A stretch of 5,856 bases of DNA from Acidobacteriota bacterium (GTDB taxonomy: Bacteria; Acidobacteriota; Terriglobia; Acidiferrales; UBA7541): NCBI GenBank assembly GCA_003131705.1, contig PKUY01000087.1:1-5856 (forward strand), given 5' to 3'. The translations under genes were made by a program, and so were the position numbers. The notes under the pieces were generated by a model. It made no database searches. It was given only the letters and a program-made list of their open reading frames with translations, and was not told where the DNA came from. Shown here piece after piece: positions 1-5,280 of the stretch (the first letter of the stretch is position 1; the number at the start of each line of letters is the position of its first letter).

Positions 1-59
1 TGGCGAATCTCTTCGATCGCTTCTTCCACCGTTGCAAAGGGAGGTTTGTTTTCGCTCAT
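1..59 (-). CDS. ribB: Probable 3,4-dihydroxy-2-butanone 4-phosphate synthase (RibB/RibBA), N-terminus only
   Basis: Only the first 19 codons are in the window; the gene runs off the left edge. Reading right to left from an ATG at 59, the protein begins MSENKPPFATVEEAIEEIR. A start followed by phenylalanine and then a V-E-E-A-I-E-(E/D)-I-R helix is typical of the N-terminus of DHBP synthase. That enzyme makes 3,4-dihydroxy-2-butanone 4-phosphate from ribulose 5-phosphate in riboflavin synthesis, either alone or fused to GTP cyclohydrolase II (RibBA). The diagnostic DDEDRENEGDL motif would lie just outside the window, so the call rests on a short match. The start lies 15 bases after the Pit stop codon with no clear Shine-Dalgarno sequence, which suggests read-through transcription from the phosphate operon. 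An unrelated protein with a similar helix is possible. Confidence 0.55.
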   Translation of the reverse strand, partial: MSENKPPFATVEEAIEEIR

Positions 60-74
60 GTCAGCACATTCGCA

Positions 75-1145
75 TCAGAATTTGATGTGTACAAAAAGAA
101 AATGAAATAGGGCGCCCATCAATCCCGCCCCTGGGATCGTCAGAATCCAAGCCCACAAGATGTGACGCGTCACGCCCCATCGCACAGCCGTGATTCGACG
201 CGATACGCCGACGCCCGAAATAGCTCCGGTGATTACCTGCGTCGAGCTTACCGGGATTCCCGCGGCGGCCGTCCCAATCAAGGTAATCGCCGCCGAAGTC
301 TCTGCCGCAAATCCACCAAACGGATTCAGTTTGGTGATTTTTTGGCCCATTGTTTTCACGACGCGCCAACCGCCGGCCATGGTGCCGCCAGCCATAGCCA
401 GCGCACAACAAATGATAACCCAATCCGGTACTTTGTAGTTTGGGATTACCCCACCGGTAACGAGGGCGGCAGTAATAATCCCCATGCTCTTTTGTGCATC
501 GTTTGTGCCATGGCTGAAACTAAACGCAGCTGCGGAAAGGAGTTGCAACCGCCGAAACCATCGATCGACCTTCTGCGGCGCTTGGCGTCGGACGACCCAG
601 CTCGTGAGCACAGTAACCACAATTCCCATCGCCATTCCAATCACCGGCGCGACGAAAATGAAAATGATCGGTTTGATCCAGCCCGACACAATGATGGCTC
701 GAAATCCTACTGCCGCAATGGCCGCGCCGCCATATCCTCCCATCAGCGCGTGCGACGAGCTGCAAGGCAGCCCCAGCCGAATGGTCCCGTAGTTCCAGAT
801 GATCGCTCCGAGCAACCCGGCCAGCAGGACCTGCTGGTTCACCAGTTCGAGGTGCACCAGCCCCTTGCCAACAGTCGCGGCTACTGCAGTGCCGAATGTT
901 AGGGGCGCGATGAAATTCCAGAACGCCGCCCACACCACTGCCCAGAGCGGACGCAGTACCCGCGTCGACACGACTGTCGCGATGGAACTCGCCGCATCGT
1001 GCCATCCGTTCGTGAAATCGAACGCCAGGCTAATGAAGACGATCACGAGCAGCAAATGGAAAGGCGTCACGCCAGAACTCCGCTCGGTGCGGTCATAGTC
1101 TTGGCGGTTGAACCCCCGGATGCCAAGCTTATGACGACCGGACAT
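75..1145 (-). CDS. pit: Pit-family inorganic phosphate transporter
   Basis: This is an inner-membrane low-affinity phosphate transporter (PHO4/PiT family), which in bacteria normally moves a neutral metal-phosphate complex together with protons. It has 356 residues, close to the short Pit type that is paired with a DUF47 gene and much shorter than the roughly 500-residue E. coli PitA. The family's duplicated signatures are both present. In the first half, FDFTNGWHDAASS lies at residues 42-54 and GLPCSSSHAL at 125-134. In the second half, FSFSHGTNDAQKSMG lies at 208-222 and GIPVSSTQVITGAI at 296-309. Hydrophobic segments fill the rest, with a basic cytoplasmic loop near 185-200. The ATG start at 1145 adds a charged 25-residue leader with only a weak ribosome site. 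A GTG at 1070 (residue 26), preceded by GGAG at a 7-base spacing, would give a 331-residue protein that starts just before the first helix and may be the real start. It follows the DUF47 gene by 55 bases, so co-transcription is likely. Confidence 0.95.
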   Translation of the reverse strand: MSGRHKLGIRGFNRQDYDRTERSSGVTPFHLLLVIVFISLAFDFTNGWHDAASSIATVVSTRVLRPLWAVVWAAFWNFIAPLTFGTAVAATVGKGLVHLELVNQQVLLAGLLGAIIWNYGTIRLGLPCSSSHALMGGYGGAAIAAVGFRAIIVSGWIKPIIFIFVAPVIGMAMGIVVTVLTSWVVRRQAPQKVDRWFRRLQLLSAAAFSFSHGTNDAQKSMGIITAALVTGGVIPNYKVPDWVIICCALAMAGGTMAGGWRVVKTMGQKITKLNPFGGFAAETSAAITLIGTAAAGIPVSSTQVITGAISGVGVSRRITAVRWGVTRHILWAWILTIPGAGLMGALFHFLFVHIKF

Positions 1146-1200
1146 GGGCCCTGCGCTGCGAGGATTCGCGCGTAAGTAGAAGGGGAAATCGGCACGTGTT

Positions 1201-1827
1201 TCAGGCGTTTTTCAGTGTGACGGTTTCGATGACGTTGGCCACGTCTTCGCACTTATCCGTGGCGAATTCGAGTGTTTCAATGATCTCTTTCCACTTGATG
1301 ATCTGCACGGGATCCTTTTCCTGATCGAAGAGGCATCCGATCAGGTCTCGGCACTGGCGGTCCGCCAGATTCTCCAGCCGGTTGATTTCAATGCAGTAAT
1401 CGAGGATGTGGTCGCCCTTTTCGATCACTCGAACGGCAGCCACGATTTGGGCCGTGGCGTCCCGCACCGTCTTCGCCAGGTCCAGCACGCCGGGCCGGAC
1501 CTCCCGGATGCGATAAATCACCATGCGCGTCGCTGCCGCATCGACCAGATCGATGACGTCGTCGATCTTGCTCGCCAGTTCGTGGATATCCTCGCGGTCA
1601 AACGGGGTAATGAACGTCTGGTTCAGCCGTCGCAATATATTGTGCGTGATCGTGTCCCCGATATGCTCGTAGGACTCGACTTTGTCCGCGCCCGCCGCCG
1701 GATCCTCGAAATGCTCGAGCATTTCCACCATCGCGATGGCGCCCGCTTCGACGTTTTCGGCCTGCTGATTGAACATCTTGAAAAATGACTTTTCGCGCGG
1801 AAGAATCTTCCCCAACAATCCAGCCAT
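1201..1827 (-). CDS. DUF47 / PhoU-like Pit accessory protein
   Basis: This is a cytoplasmic, all-helical protein of 208 residues, the usual length of the DUF47 (PhoU_div, TIGR00153) family. Members sit next to pit genes and are thought to modulate Pit activity, as PhoU does for Pst. Acidic E/D-xxx-D motifs of the kind that hold metal clusters in PhoU proteins are visible. They are EHIGD (54-58), DDVID (89-93), ENLAD (152-156) and DKCED (191-195). The segment EHIGDTITHNILRRLNQTFITPFDREDIHEL (split here as residues 54-70 and 71-84) is the typical family core. The start ATG at 1827 is supported by GGAGG at 1838-1842, 10 bases upstream. It is the first gene of the operon with pit, and the Pho-box-like repeat lies about 40 bases upstream. 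Family and context make the call firm; the molecular role of DUF47 proteins is less well established. Confidence 0.93.
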   Translation of the reverse strand: MAGLLGKILPREKSFFKMFNQQAENVEAGAIAMVEMLEHFEDPAAGADKVESYEHIGDTITHNILRRLNQTFITPFDREDIHELASKIDDVIDLVDAAATRMVIYRIREVRPGVLDLAKTVRDATAQIVAAVRVIEKGDHILDYCIEINRLENLADRQCRDLIGCLFDQEKDPVQIIKWKEIIETLEFATDKCEDVANVIETVTLKNA

Positions 1828-1852
1828 GAAGCCCTTGCCTCCGTAAAAGTGA

Positions 1853-1858
1853 ATGCTA
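1853..1858 (-). promoter_or_regulatory. Candidate -10 element of the DUF47-pit operon
   Basis: Read on the minus strand this is TAGCAT, matching TATAAT at four of six positions. It lies 10 bp downstream of the Pho-box-like repeat, the spacing at which PhoB normally replaces a -35 element. It predicts a transcript start near 1846 and a short leader that still contains GGAGG (1838-1842). No good -35 hexamer is seen, as expected for an activator-dependent promoter. The call rests on spacing as much as on sequence. Confidence 0.45.
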
Positions 1859-1866
1859 CTGGAACT

Positions 1867-1888
1867 CGAATGTTACAGGAATGTTACA
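1867..1888 (-). promoter_or_regulatory. Candidate Pho box (PhoB/PhoP-type 11-bp direct repeat)
   Basis: On the minus strand TGTAACATT occurs twice, at 1888-1880 and 1877-1869. Both copies are followed by a C (CC, then CG), giving two 11-bp units. PhoB-family regulators bind tandem 11-bp units built from a CTGTCAT-like 7-mer plus a 4-base spacer, and TGTAACA is a known kind of variant. The site lies in front of a DUF47-pit operon, a recognised Pho regulon member in other bacteria, and sits one promoter spacing from a plausible -10. The direct repeat is seen in the sequence; binding by a PhoB homologue is inferred. Confidence 0.6.
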
Positions 1889-1954
1889 CGAAGACTATAC
1901 CAGACGCAGCTGGACGGGCAAGGCAGCCCCGGACAAGCACTTGGGAGGTAGTCA

Positions 1955-1989
1955 GGGGGGTGCGCCACACTGGGACCGAGAGTCCCCCC
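1955..1989. other. Inverted repeat with two alternative hairpins in the TSUP gene upstream region
   Basis: Six G residues (1955-1960) can pair with six C residues (1984-1989). A smaller perfect stem, GGGAC (1972-1976) with GTCCC (1982-1986) and a five-base CGAGA loop, uses some of the same C residues, so the two folds exclude each other. The structure ends about 40 bases before the GTG start of the TSUP gene. It could be part of the mRNA leader or a protein-binding site, or it could be a chance feature of GC-rich DNA. No known riboswitch class is recognised. Confidence 0.3.
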
Positions 1990-2030
1990 AATCCGGATGA
2001 CTTCGCTTCGCCGGCGAGTTATTCTTTCGC

Positions 2031-2798
2031 GTGTCTTTCGGCCATCCCATTTTTCTCTTTTTCGCCGCGTTTGTTGGGGGAGCGGTAAATTCCGTGGCGG
2101 GAGGTGGCAGTTTCATCTCCTTTCCCGCGTTGCTCTTCACCGGCATGGCTCCGATTGCGGCAAATGCTACGAATACTTTGGCGCTCATGCCGGGCACTCT
2201 CTCGAGCGCTGTAGCGTATCGCAATAAGTTCACGCCGGAGGCGCGCCGCCTCCTGTTCCCGCTGCTCGTAAGTGGCGTAATTGGAGGCCTGATAGGGGCG
2301 CGCATTTTGCTCCGCACGCCCCAATCCACGTTTCTGCACATCGTTCCGTGGCTGCTTTTGGGCGCCACGCTGCTGTTCCTGATGGGTGGCCGTATCACAG
2401 GATTCATCCGCAGCCGCGCAAGTCACGGCACAGGGTCGCGCATCCTGACGGTGGTTGGATTCGTTCTCGCGCTCCTTCTAGCCATTTACATCGGCTATTT
2501 CGGCGCGGGTGTGGGAATCCTTGTGCTGTCGTTGTTAGCGTTGCTGGGAATGGAAGATATCCACGCGATGAATGGTGTGAAGGTTTTGCTCGTCAGCCTC
2601 GTGAATTGCGTCGCGATCGTTACGTTTATCTTTGCTCGCGTGATCGTCTGGCCGCAGGCACTGCTAATGCTGGTGGGATCTTCGGTCGGGGGCTACGGTG
2701 GGGCCTATTACGCGCAGAAGATGAATCCTCAGCACGTCCGCTGGTTTGTGATTCTCGTTGGCTTTGGCATGTCCACCTACTTCTTCATCCGCTATTAA
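2031..2798 (+). CDS. TSUP-family membrane transporter (sulfite exporter TauE/SafE, YfcA-like)
   Basis: This is a polytopic inner-membrane protein of 255 residues, normal for the TauE/SafE (DUF81) family, whose members export sulfite, sulfoacetate or related organic anions. About eight hydrophobic segments are visible. Both half-repeat signatures are there: GAVNSVAGGGSFISFP (residues 17-32) in the first half and IYIGYFGAGVGILVLSLLAL (152-171) in the second. The polar link near 121-137 separates the halves. The start is a GTG at 2031: the frame has a stop at 1998, there is no in-frame ATG between, and starting at Met39 would remove the first conserved motif. The ribosome site is poor (GGCGAG near 2013-2018). 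It is divergent from the phosphate operon. The substrate cannot be told from the sequence. Confidence 0.9.
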   Translation: MSFGHPIFLFFAAFVGGAVNSVAGGGSFISFPALLFTGMAPIAANATNTLALMPGTLSSAVAYRNKFTPEARRLLFPLLVSGVIGGLIGARILLRTPQSTFLHIVPWLLLGATLLFLMGGRITGFIRSRASHGTGSRILTVVGFVLALLLAIYIGYFGAGVGILVLSLLALLGMEDIHAMNGVKVLLVSLVNCVAIVTFIFARVIVWPQALLMLVGSSVGGYGGAYYAQKMNPQHVRWFVILVGFGMSTYFFIRY

Positions 2799-2801
2799 GG
2801 G

Positions 2802-2836
2802 CCGCCTCGGCTCGCTGGAGCGGTCTTTGTCCTTTT
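2802..2836 (+). terminator. Weak candidate terminator after the TSUP gene
   Basis: CCGC (2802-2805) pairs with GCGG (2820-2823), extended by one mismatch, a G-U pair and a C-G pair. The hairpin is followed by an interrupted T-rich run, TCTTTGTCCTTTT. It begins four bases after the TSUP stop codon. The stem is short and the U-tract is broken by G and C, so termination may be leaky. Confidence 0.3.
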
Positions 2837-2856
2837 GGCCCTTGTAGCGGACGCCG

Positions 2857-3021
2857 TTAGGCGGGTGTCATCGGTGTTTCCATAAGAGGAAGCAGCAACT
2901 TTGCGCGGTCCAGGGCCTCCGAGATGGTGCCGCAAATATTTTCGGGACCAACATGGCCTTCGAATTCGGCTTGACGCATCAGCCGAGCCGGTTGTTCCCG
3001 CGCGCCACAAGGTATCAGCGA
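2857..3021 (-). pseudogene. Remnant of a SulP-type anion transporter, C-terminal end of the STAS domain
   Basis: The minus-strand frame ending at the TAA at 2857-2859 reads LIPCGAREQPARLMRQAEFE, continuing GHVGPENICGTISEALDRAK. This resembles the last part of the STAS domain of SulP sulfate/anion transporters: a beta strand ending in C-G-x-x-x-Q, a helix L-M-x-Q-A-x-F, then G-x-E-N-I and the closing S-E-A-L-x-R-A helix. A TGA (3022-3024) interrupts the frame directly upstream. The other minus frames beyond it show no STAS or membrane sequence, so the transporter body is missing and the piece is most likely a fossil. It could in principle start at the internal ATG in LMRQ, but no good ribosome site supports that. 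The family assignment is from pattern memory only. Confidence 0.45.
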
Positions 3022-3109
3022 TCACTGAGGACCGATAGGAAGTCAGAACGCGCGCGAAAACAGCCCCGGTATCTGAAGTTCAGGGTGGGCCTGTTCGCCT
3101 GAATGCGTG

Positions 3110-3181
3110 TTATAGGGACTTAACGAGCCAAACGACTAAACAGATCACCACTAGTGTACCGATCAGGCCGTATCCAAACAT
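3110..3181 (-). CDS. 23-residue hydrophobic single-helix mini-protein
   Basis: From ATG at 3181 to TAA at 3110 the minus strand encodes 23 residues. They begin [10 protein letters not shown], run through a continuous hydrophobic stretch (residues 6-20, VVICLVVW in the middle) and end WLVKSL. That is one short transmembrane helix with a single lysine at the C-terminal end. The ribosome site is strong: GGGAGG at 3187-3192 with a 5-base gap to the ATG. Tiny hydrophobic proteins of this make-up (Gly-rich start, Leu/Ile/Val helix, basic end) are widespread in bacterial genomes and usually unannotated; their functions are mostly unknown, some being stress-related or membrane-complex partners. No partner is suggested by the neighbours. 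Length alone gives no statistical support, so the case rests on the ribosome site and the clean helix. Confidence 0.6.
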   Translation of the reverse strand: MFGYGLIGTLVVICLVVWLVKSL

Positions 3182-3220
3182 TGTCGCCTCCCATGTTTCA
3201 TGATCTACCGCGCGGTCCCC

Positions 3221-3249
3221 ATAATTCGCGATGCGGAGCATTCCCGCAA
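3221..3249 (-). promoter_or_regulatory. Candidate sigma-70-like promoter for the mini-protein
   Basis: On the minus strand TTGCGG (3249-3244) and AATTAT (3226-3221) are separated by 17 bp, matching three of six and four of six consensus positions. The start of transcription would fall about 30-40 bases before the 3181 ATG. The spacer contains GCGG and CCGC arms of a small inverted repeat (3236-3247), possibly an operator. The matches are weak. Confidence 0.25.
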
Positions 3250-3333
3250 TACCAGGTCTGCTGTAGAAACGAATGTGAAATCTCGATCAATCCATGTCCC
3301 GTCGTCTGGCCAGCTGAGCGAATAATCAGGGTG

Positions 3334-3339
3334 TACAAT
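3334..3339 (+). promoter_or_regulatory. Candidate -10 element for the DUF4440-MFS unit
   Basis: TACAAT matches TATAAT at five of six positions and lies 36 bases before the ATG at 3376. No convincing -35 hexamer is found 16-18 bp upstream. It is the best -10 match in front of this gene pair, which begins a new plus-strand transcript after a long intergenic stretch. Confidence 0.3.
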
Positions 3340-3375
3340 GCTCCACGTTTTTCAAAGTGAACGAGGTTAGTCCCG

Positions 3376-3870
3376 ATGAAACCGATGTTGCTGCTTCTGA
3401 TCGCTGCGCTTCTGCTGGCATTTCAGAATTCGCGCGGCGCCCAACAGCCGTTCGTGCCAACTGCTGTCGCAGATTACGAGAGTACAATTGGCGCTCTCGA
3501 AGCCGCCATGATGGCTGCGGGCGCGGAGAAAGGCGCCGATGGCTACATGTCTTTCTATGCCGACGACGCAGTCGAACTACCCAACGGTGCAGTCAAGTTG
3601 CAAGGGAAGGAGGCCATCCGCAAGACGATGGAGTTCCTAAACGACAAAAACAATCATCTGACATGGACGCCCGACCATATCGACGTCGCTCAGTCCGGCG
3701 ATCTGGCATACAGCTATGGGACTTTTGAGTTCCGCTCGATGGACAAGGACCGCAAGCCAGCGTCCGAACACGGAAAGTACGCCACCATTTGGAAGAAGCA
3801 AAACGATGGACGCTGGAAAGTTGTTCTCGATATGGGCAATGCGAGTCCCGAACCAACAGGACTGCGGTAG
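3376..3870 (+). CDS. Secreted SnoaL-like / DUF4440 (NTF2-fold) protein
   Basis: The protein has 164 residues. Residues 1-22 look like a signal peptide: MK, then a run of Leu/Ile/Ala, then a likely cut after SRGA before QQPF. The rest fits the small alpha+beta cone of the NTF2-like superfamily. There is an N-terminal helix (30-52), the GYMSFYADDAVELPNGAV segment (56-73), G-K-E-A-I-R (77-82), and a strand pair with GDLAYSYGTFEF (108-119). It closes with YATIWKKQNDGRWKVVLDMG (135-154), the characteristic end of DUF4440/SnoaL proteins. Such proteins may be ketosteroid-isomerase-like enzymes or ligand binders, and the reaction cannot be predicted. GAGG at 3363-3366, nine bases ahead, supports the start. 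The stop lies 34 bases before the MFS gene, so the two are probably co-transcribed. Confidence 0.85.
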   Translation: MKPMLLLLIAALLLAFQNSRGAQQPFVPTAVADYESTIGALEAAMMAAGAEKGADGYMSFYADDAVELPNGAVKLQGKEAIRKTMEFLNDKNNHLTWTPDHIDVAQSGDLAYSYGTFEFRSMDKDRKPASEHGKYATIWKKQNDGRWKVVLDMGNASPEPTGLR

Positions 3871-3904
3871 TTAGTGTGACGTATCATCCATTGTCCCTCA
3901 CTCA

Positions 3905-5143
3905 ATGACGCGCACGTCAGACACAACGCACAGCAGAGCATTGTCGCAAGCCTCGTGGCACGCCTGGTGGCCGGTGACGATGATGTTCGCCTGCTCCCTC
4001 CTCAGCTACATGGATCGGCAAATCCTGTCCGTACTCTCTCCGATGATCCTCGGCGATTTGAAAATGAACGCCGAAAAATATGGCGAAATCGTGCGGGCCT
4101 TCAGCCTCGCCTACATGCTTGGAAATCCCGTGTGGGGCGCGATCCTCGATCGCGTGGGCCTGCGACGCGGCATGACGCTGGCGGTTACCATCTGGACCAT
4201 CGCTTGTGGCGCGCACGCGATCCTCTCTGGCTTTCTAGGTTTCGCGATCGCGCGCGCGATCCTCGGATTTGGTGAGGGCGCCACCTTCCCAGGCGGTTTG
4301 CGGACCGCGATGGAGCGGCTCCCGTCCAAGCAGCAATCTCGTGGAATCGCGGTTGCCTACAGCGGAGGCTCGCTCGGAGCGATGATTACGCCGCTGCTCG
4401 TCACGCCCGTCGCTCTGCGCTACGGCTGGCGCGCGGCGTTCATCGTGACCGGCGTTGCGGGATTGGTGTGGGTATTGCTTTGGCGCGGGACCGTCGATTT
4501 TTCAGCGGTCGCGTCTGATCGGCAAACGAAGCGCATCGTGCTGCCGAATCTTTTGGAGCCGAGATTCTGGAGCTTGGTCGCGTCTTATGCCCTGGGCGCG
4601 CTGCCGCTCGGTCTCATTATTTATTTGGCCCCGCTGTATTTGGCGCAGGCGCTCGGTTTTACCCAAGGCGAATTGGGGCGCGTCCTCTGGATTCCGCCGC
4701 TGGGTTGGGAGATCGGCTATTTCTTTTGGGGATGGTTTGCGGACCGCTTCGCAGCGGACAACGCGCGGCCGTCGTGGCTGTTCTTTAGTTTTGCGGTGCT
4801 TGGGTTGCCGTTCATCGCTGTGCCATGGCTTAGAAGTTCAGCGGTAGTCCTGGCAGTGATGTTCTGGGCCATGTTCGTCGCCTCAGGCTTCGTCGTGGTC
4901 GCTCTACGCACTAGCGCGATGGCCTATCCGAAGGAGCAGACGGGGCTCGTCGCTGGGATTGGCGCGGGTTCGTGGTCCGCTTTAGTGGCGATGGTTCTAC
5001 CGTCGCTCGGCCACATGTTCGACCTCAAGCATTACGCTAACGCATTTCTTTTCGTTGGCCTCGTCCCAGTCCTCGGCACACTCTGCTGGTGGGTGTTCAC
5101 ACTTCCGGAGCGCGTCCTGCTGAATACGGACGTGACAAAGTAA
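3905..5143 (+). CDS. MFS transporter, resembling the anion:cation symporter (ACS/hexuronate) group
   Basis: This is an inner-membrane secondary transporter of 412 residues with twelve predicted helices and a central polar loop near 193-215. Features include SYMDRQILSVLSP (34-46) in helix 1 and MFS motif A as GAILDRVGLRRG (78-89). RAILGFGEGATFPGG (117-131) and YGWRAAF (173-179) are typical of ACS-type carriers for sugar acids and other organic anions, such as ExuT-like proteins. A degenerate second motif A, GWFADRF (276-282), marks the C-terminal half. No ribosome site is visible before the ATG at 3905. The closest in-frame later Met (26 or 27) falls inside helix 1, so 3905 is kept; translation may be coupled to the DUF4440 gene 34 bases upstream. 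The substrate is unknown. The gene ends before a bidirectional terminator. Confidence 0.92.
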   Translation: MTRTSDTTHSRALSQASWHAWWPVTMMFACSLLSYMDRQILSVLSPMILGDLKMNAEKYGEIVRAFSLAYMLGNPVWGAILDRVGLRRGMTLAVTIWTIACGAHAILSGFLGFAIARAILGFGEGATFPGGLRTAMERLPSKQQSRGIAVAYSGGSLGAMITPLLVTPVALRYGWRAAFIVTGVAGLVWVLLWRGTVDFSAVASDRQTKRIVLPNLLEPRFWSLVASYALGALPLGLIIYLAPLYLAQALGFTQGELGRVLWIPPLGWEIGYFFWGWFADRFAADNARPSWLFFSFAVLGLPFIAVPWLRSSAVVLAVMFWAMFVASGFVVVALRTSAMAYPKEQTGLVAGIGAGSWSALVAMVLPSLGHMFDLKHYANAFLFVGLVPVLGTLCWWVFTLPERVLLNTDVTK

Positions 5144-5213
5144 GCGGCGCGCGGCGGTATACAGCGGCCGCAGCCCGTGCGCCTCTTGCAAGCTGAGCAA
5201 GGCACCGCAAATA

Positions 5214-5252
5214 AAAAGGGCGCCCCGGTGGACCTCCCCAGGACGCCCTTTT
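5214..5252. terminator. Bidirectional intrinsic terminator between MFS gene and groEL
   Basis: AAAAGGGCG (5214-5222) pairs perfectly with CGCCCTTTT (5244-5252). An A-run on one side and a T-run on the other give a usable U-tract for transcripts in both directions. CC (5223-5224) with GG (5241-5242) can extend the stem past a bulged A. It sits 70 bases after the MFS stop and 28 bases beyond the groEL stop, as expected for convergent genes. Confidence 0.85.
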
Positions 5253-5280
5253 GAATTGTCTTGAAGCGGGTGATCTAGGC

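Larger units (their letters stand above)
2799..3375. other. 577-base region without a conventional-size gene
   Basis: No open frame here has a recognisable full-length product. What can be supported is a weak hairpin after the TSUP gene, a decayed SulP-like STAS end (2857-3021, minus) and a 23-codon membrane mini-gene (3110-3181, minus). The stretches 3022-3109 and 3250-3333 show nothing recognisable. The region is best read as intergenic DNA with one remnant and one small gene. Confidence 0.6.

Noticed and set aside
162..902. Long plus-strand open frame (246 codons) opposite the Pit gene
   Set aside because: It lies antisense to pit, is rich in Arg/Asn/Ser/His, has no domain and arises from codon bias of the real gene.
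520..1005. Minus-strand open frame of 161 codons overlapping pit in another frame
   Set aside because: It is a frame-shifted shadow of pit; the Pit motifs are in the other frame.
1408..1788. Plus-strand open frame opposite the DUF47 gene
   Set aside because: Antisense shadow with no recognisable domain; the DUF47 frame has conserved motifs and a ribosome site.
1849..2088. Plus-strand open frame crossing the TSUP start, with GGGAGG at 1943-1948 ahead of a possible GTG at 1960
   Set aside because: The ribosome-like site is tempting, but the predicted protein has no recognisable features and would overlap the conserved TSUP N-terminus; a leader peptide cannot be excluded.
1952..2426. Two minus-strand open frames opposite the TSUP 5' half
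   Set aside because: Low-complexity Arg/Pro/Ala products antisense to a clear transporter gene.
2795..3025. Minus-strand 76-codon open frame
   Set aside because: Its product is not protein-like; the neighbouring frame carries the SulP-like pattern.
3154..3360. Plus-strand 68-codon open frame
   Set aside because: No ribosome site, Cys/Pro/Arg-rich product without hydrophobic pattern, and it is antisense to the start of the better supported mini-protein.
5144..5213. GC-rich sequence between the MFS stop and the terminator
   Set aside because: Examined for a small gene or repeat; only short GC-rich palindromes such as GCGGCCGC are present.
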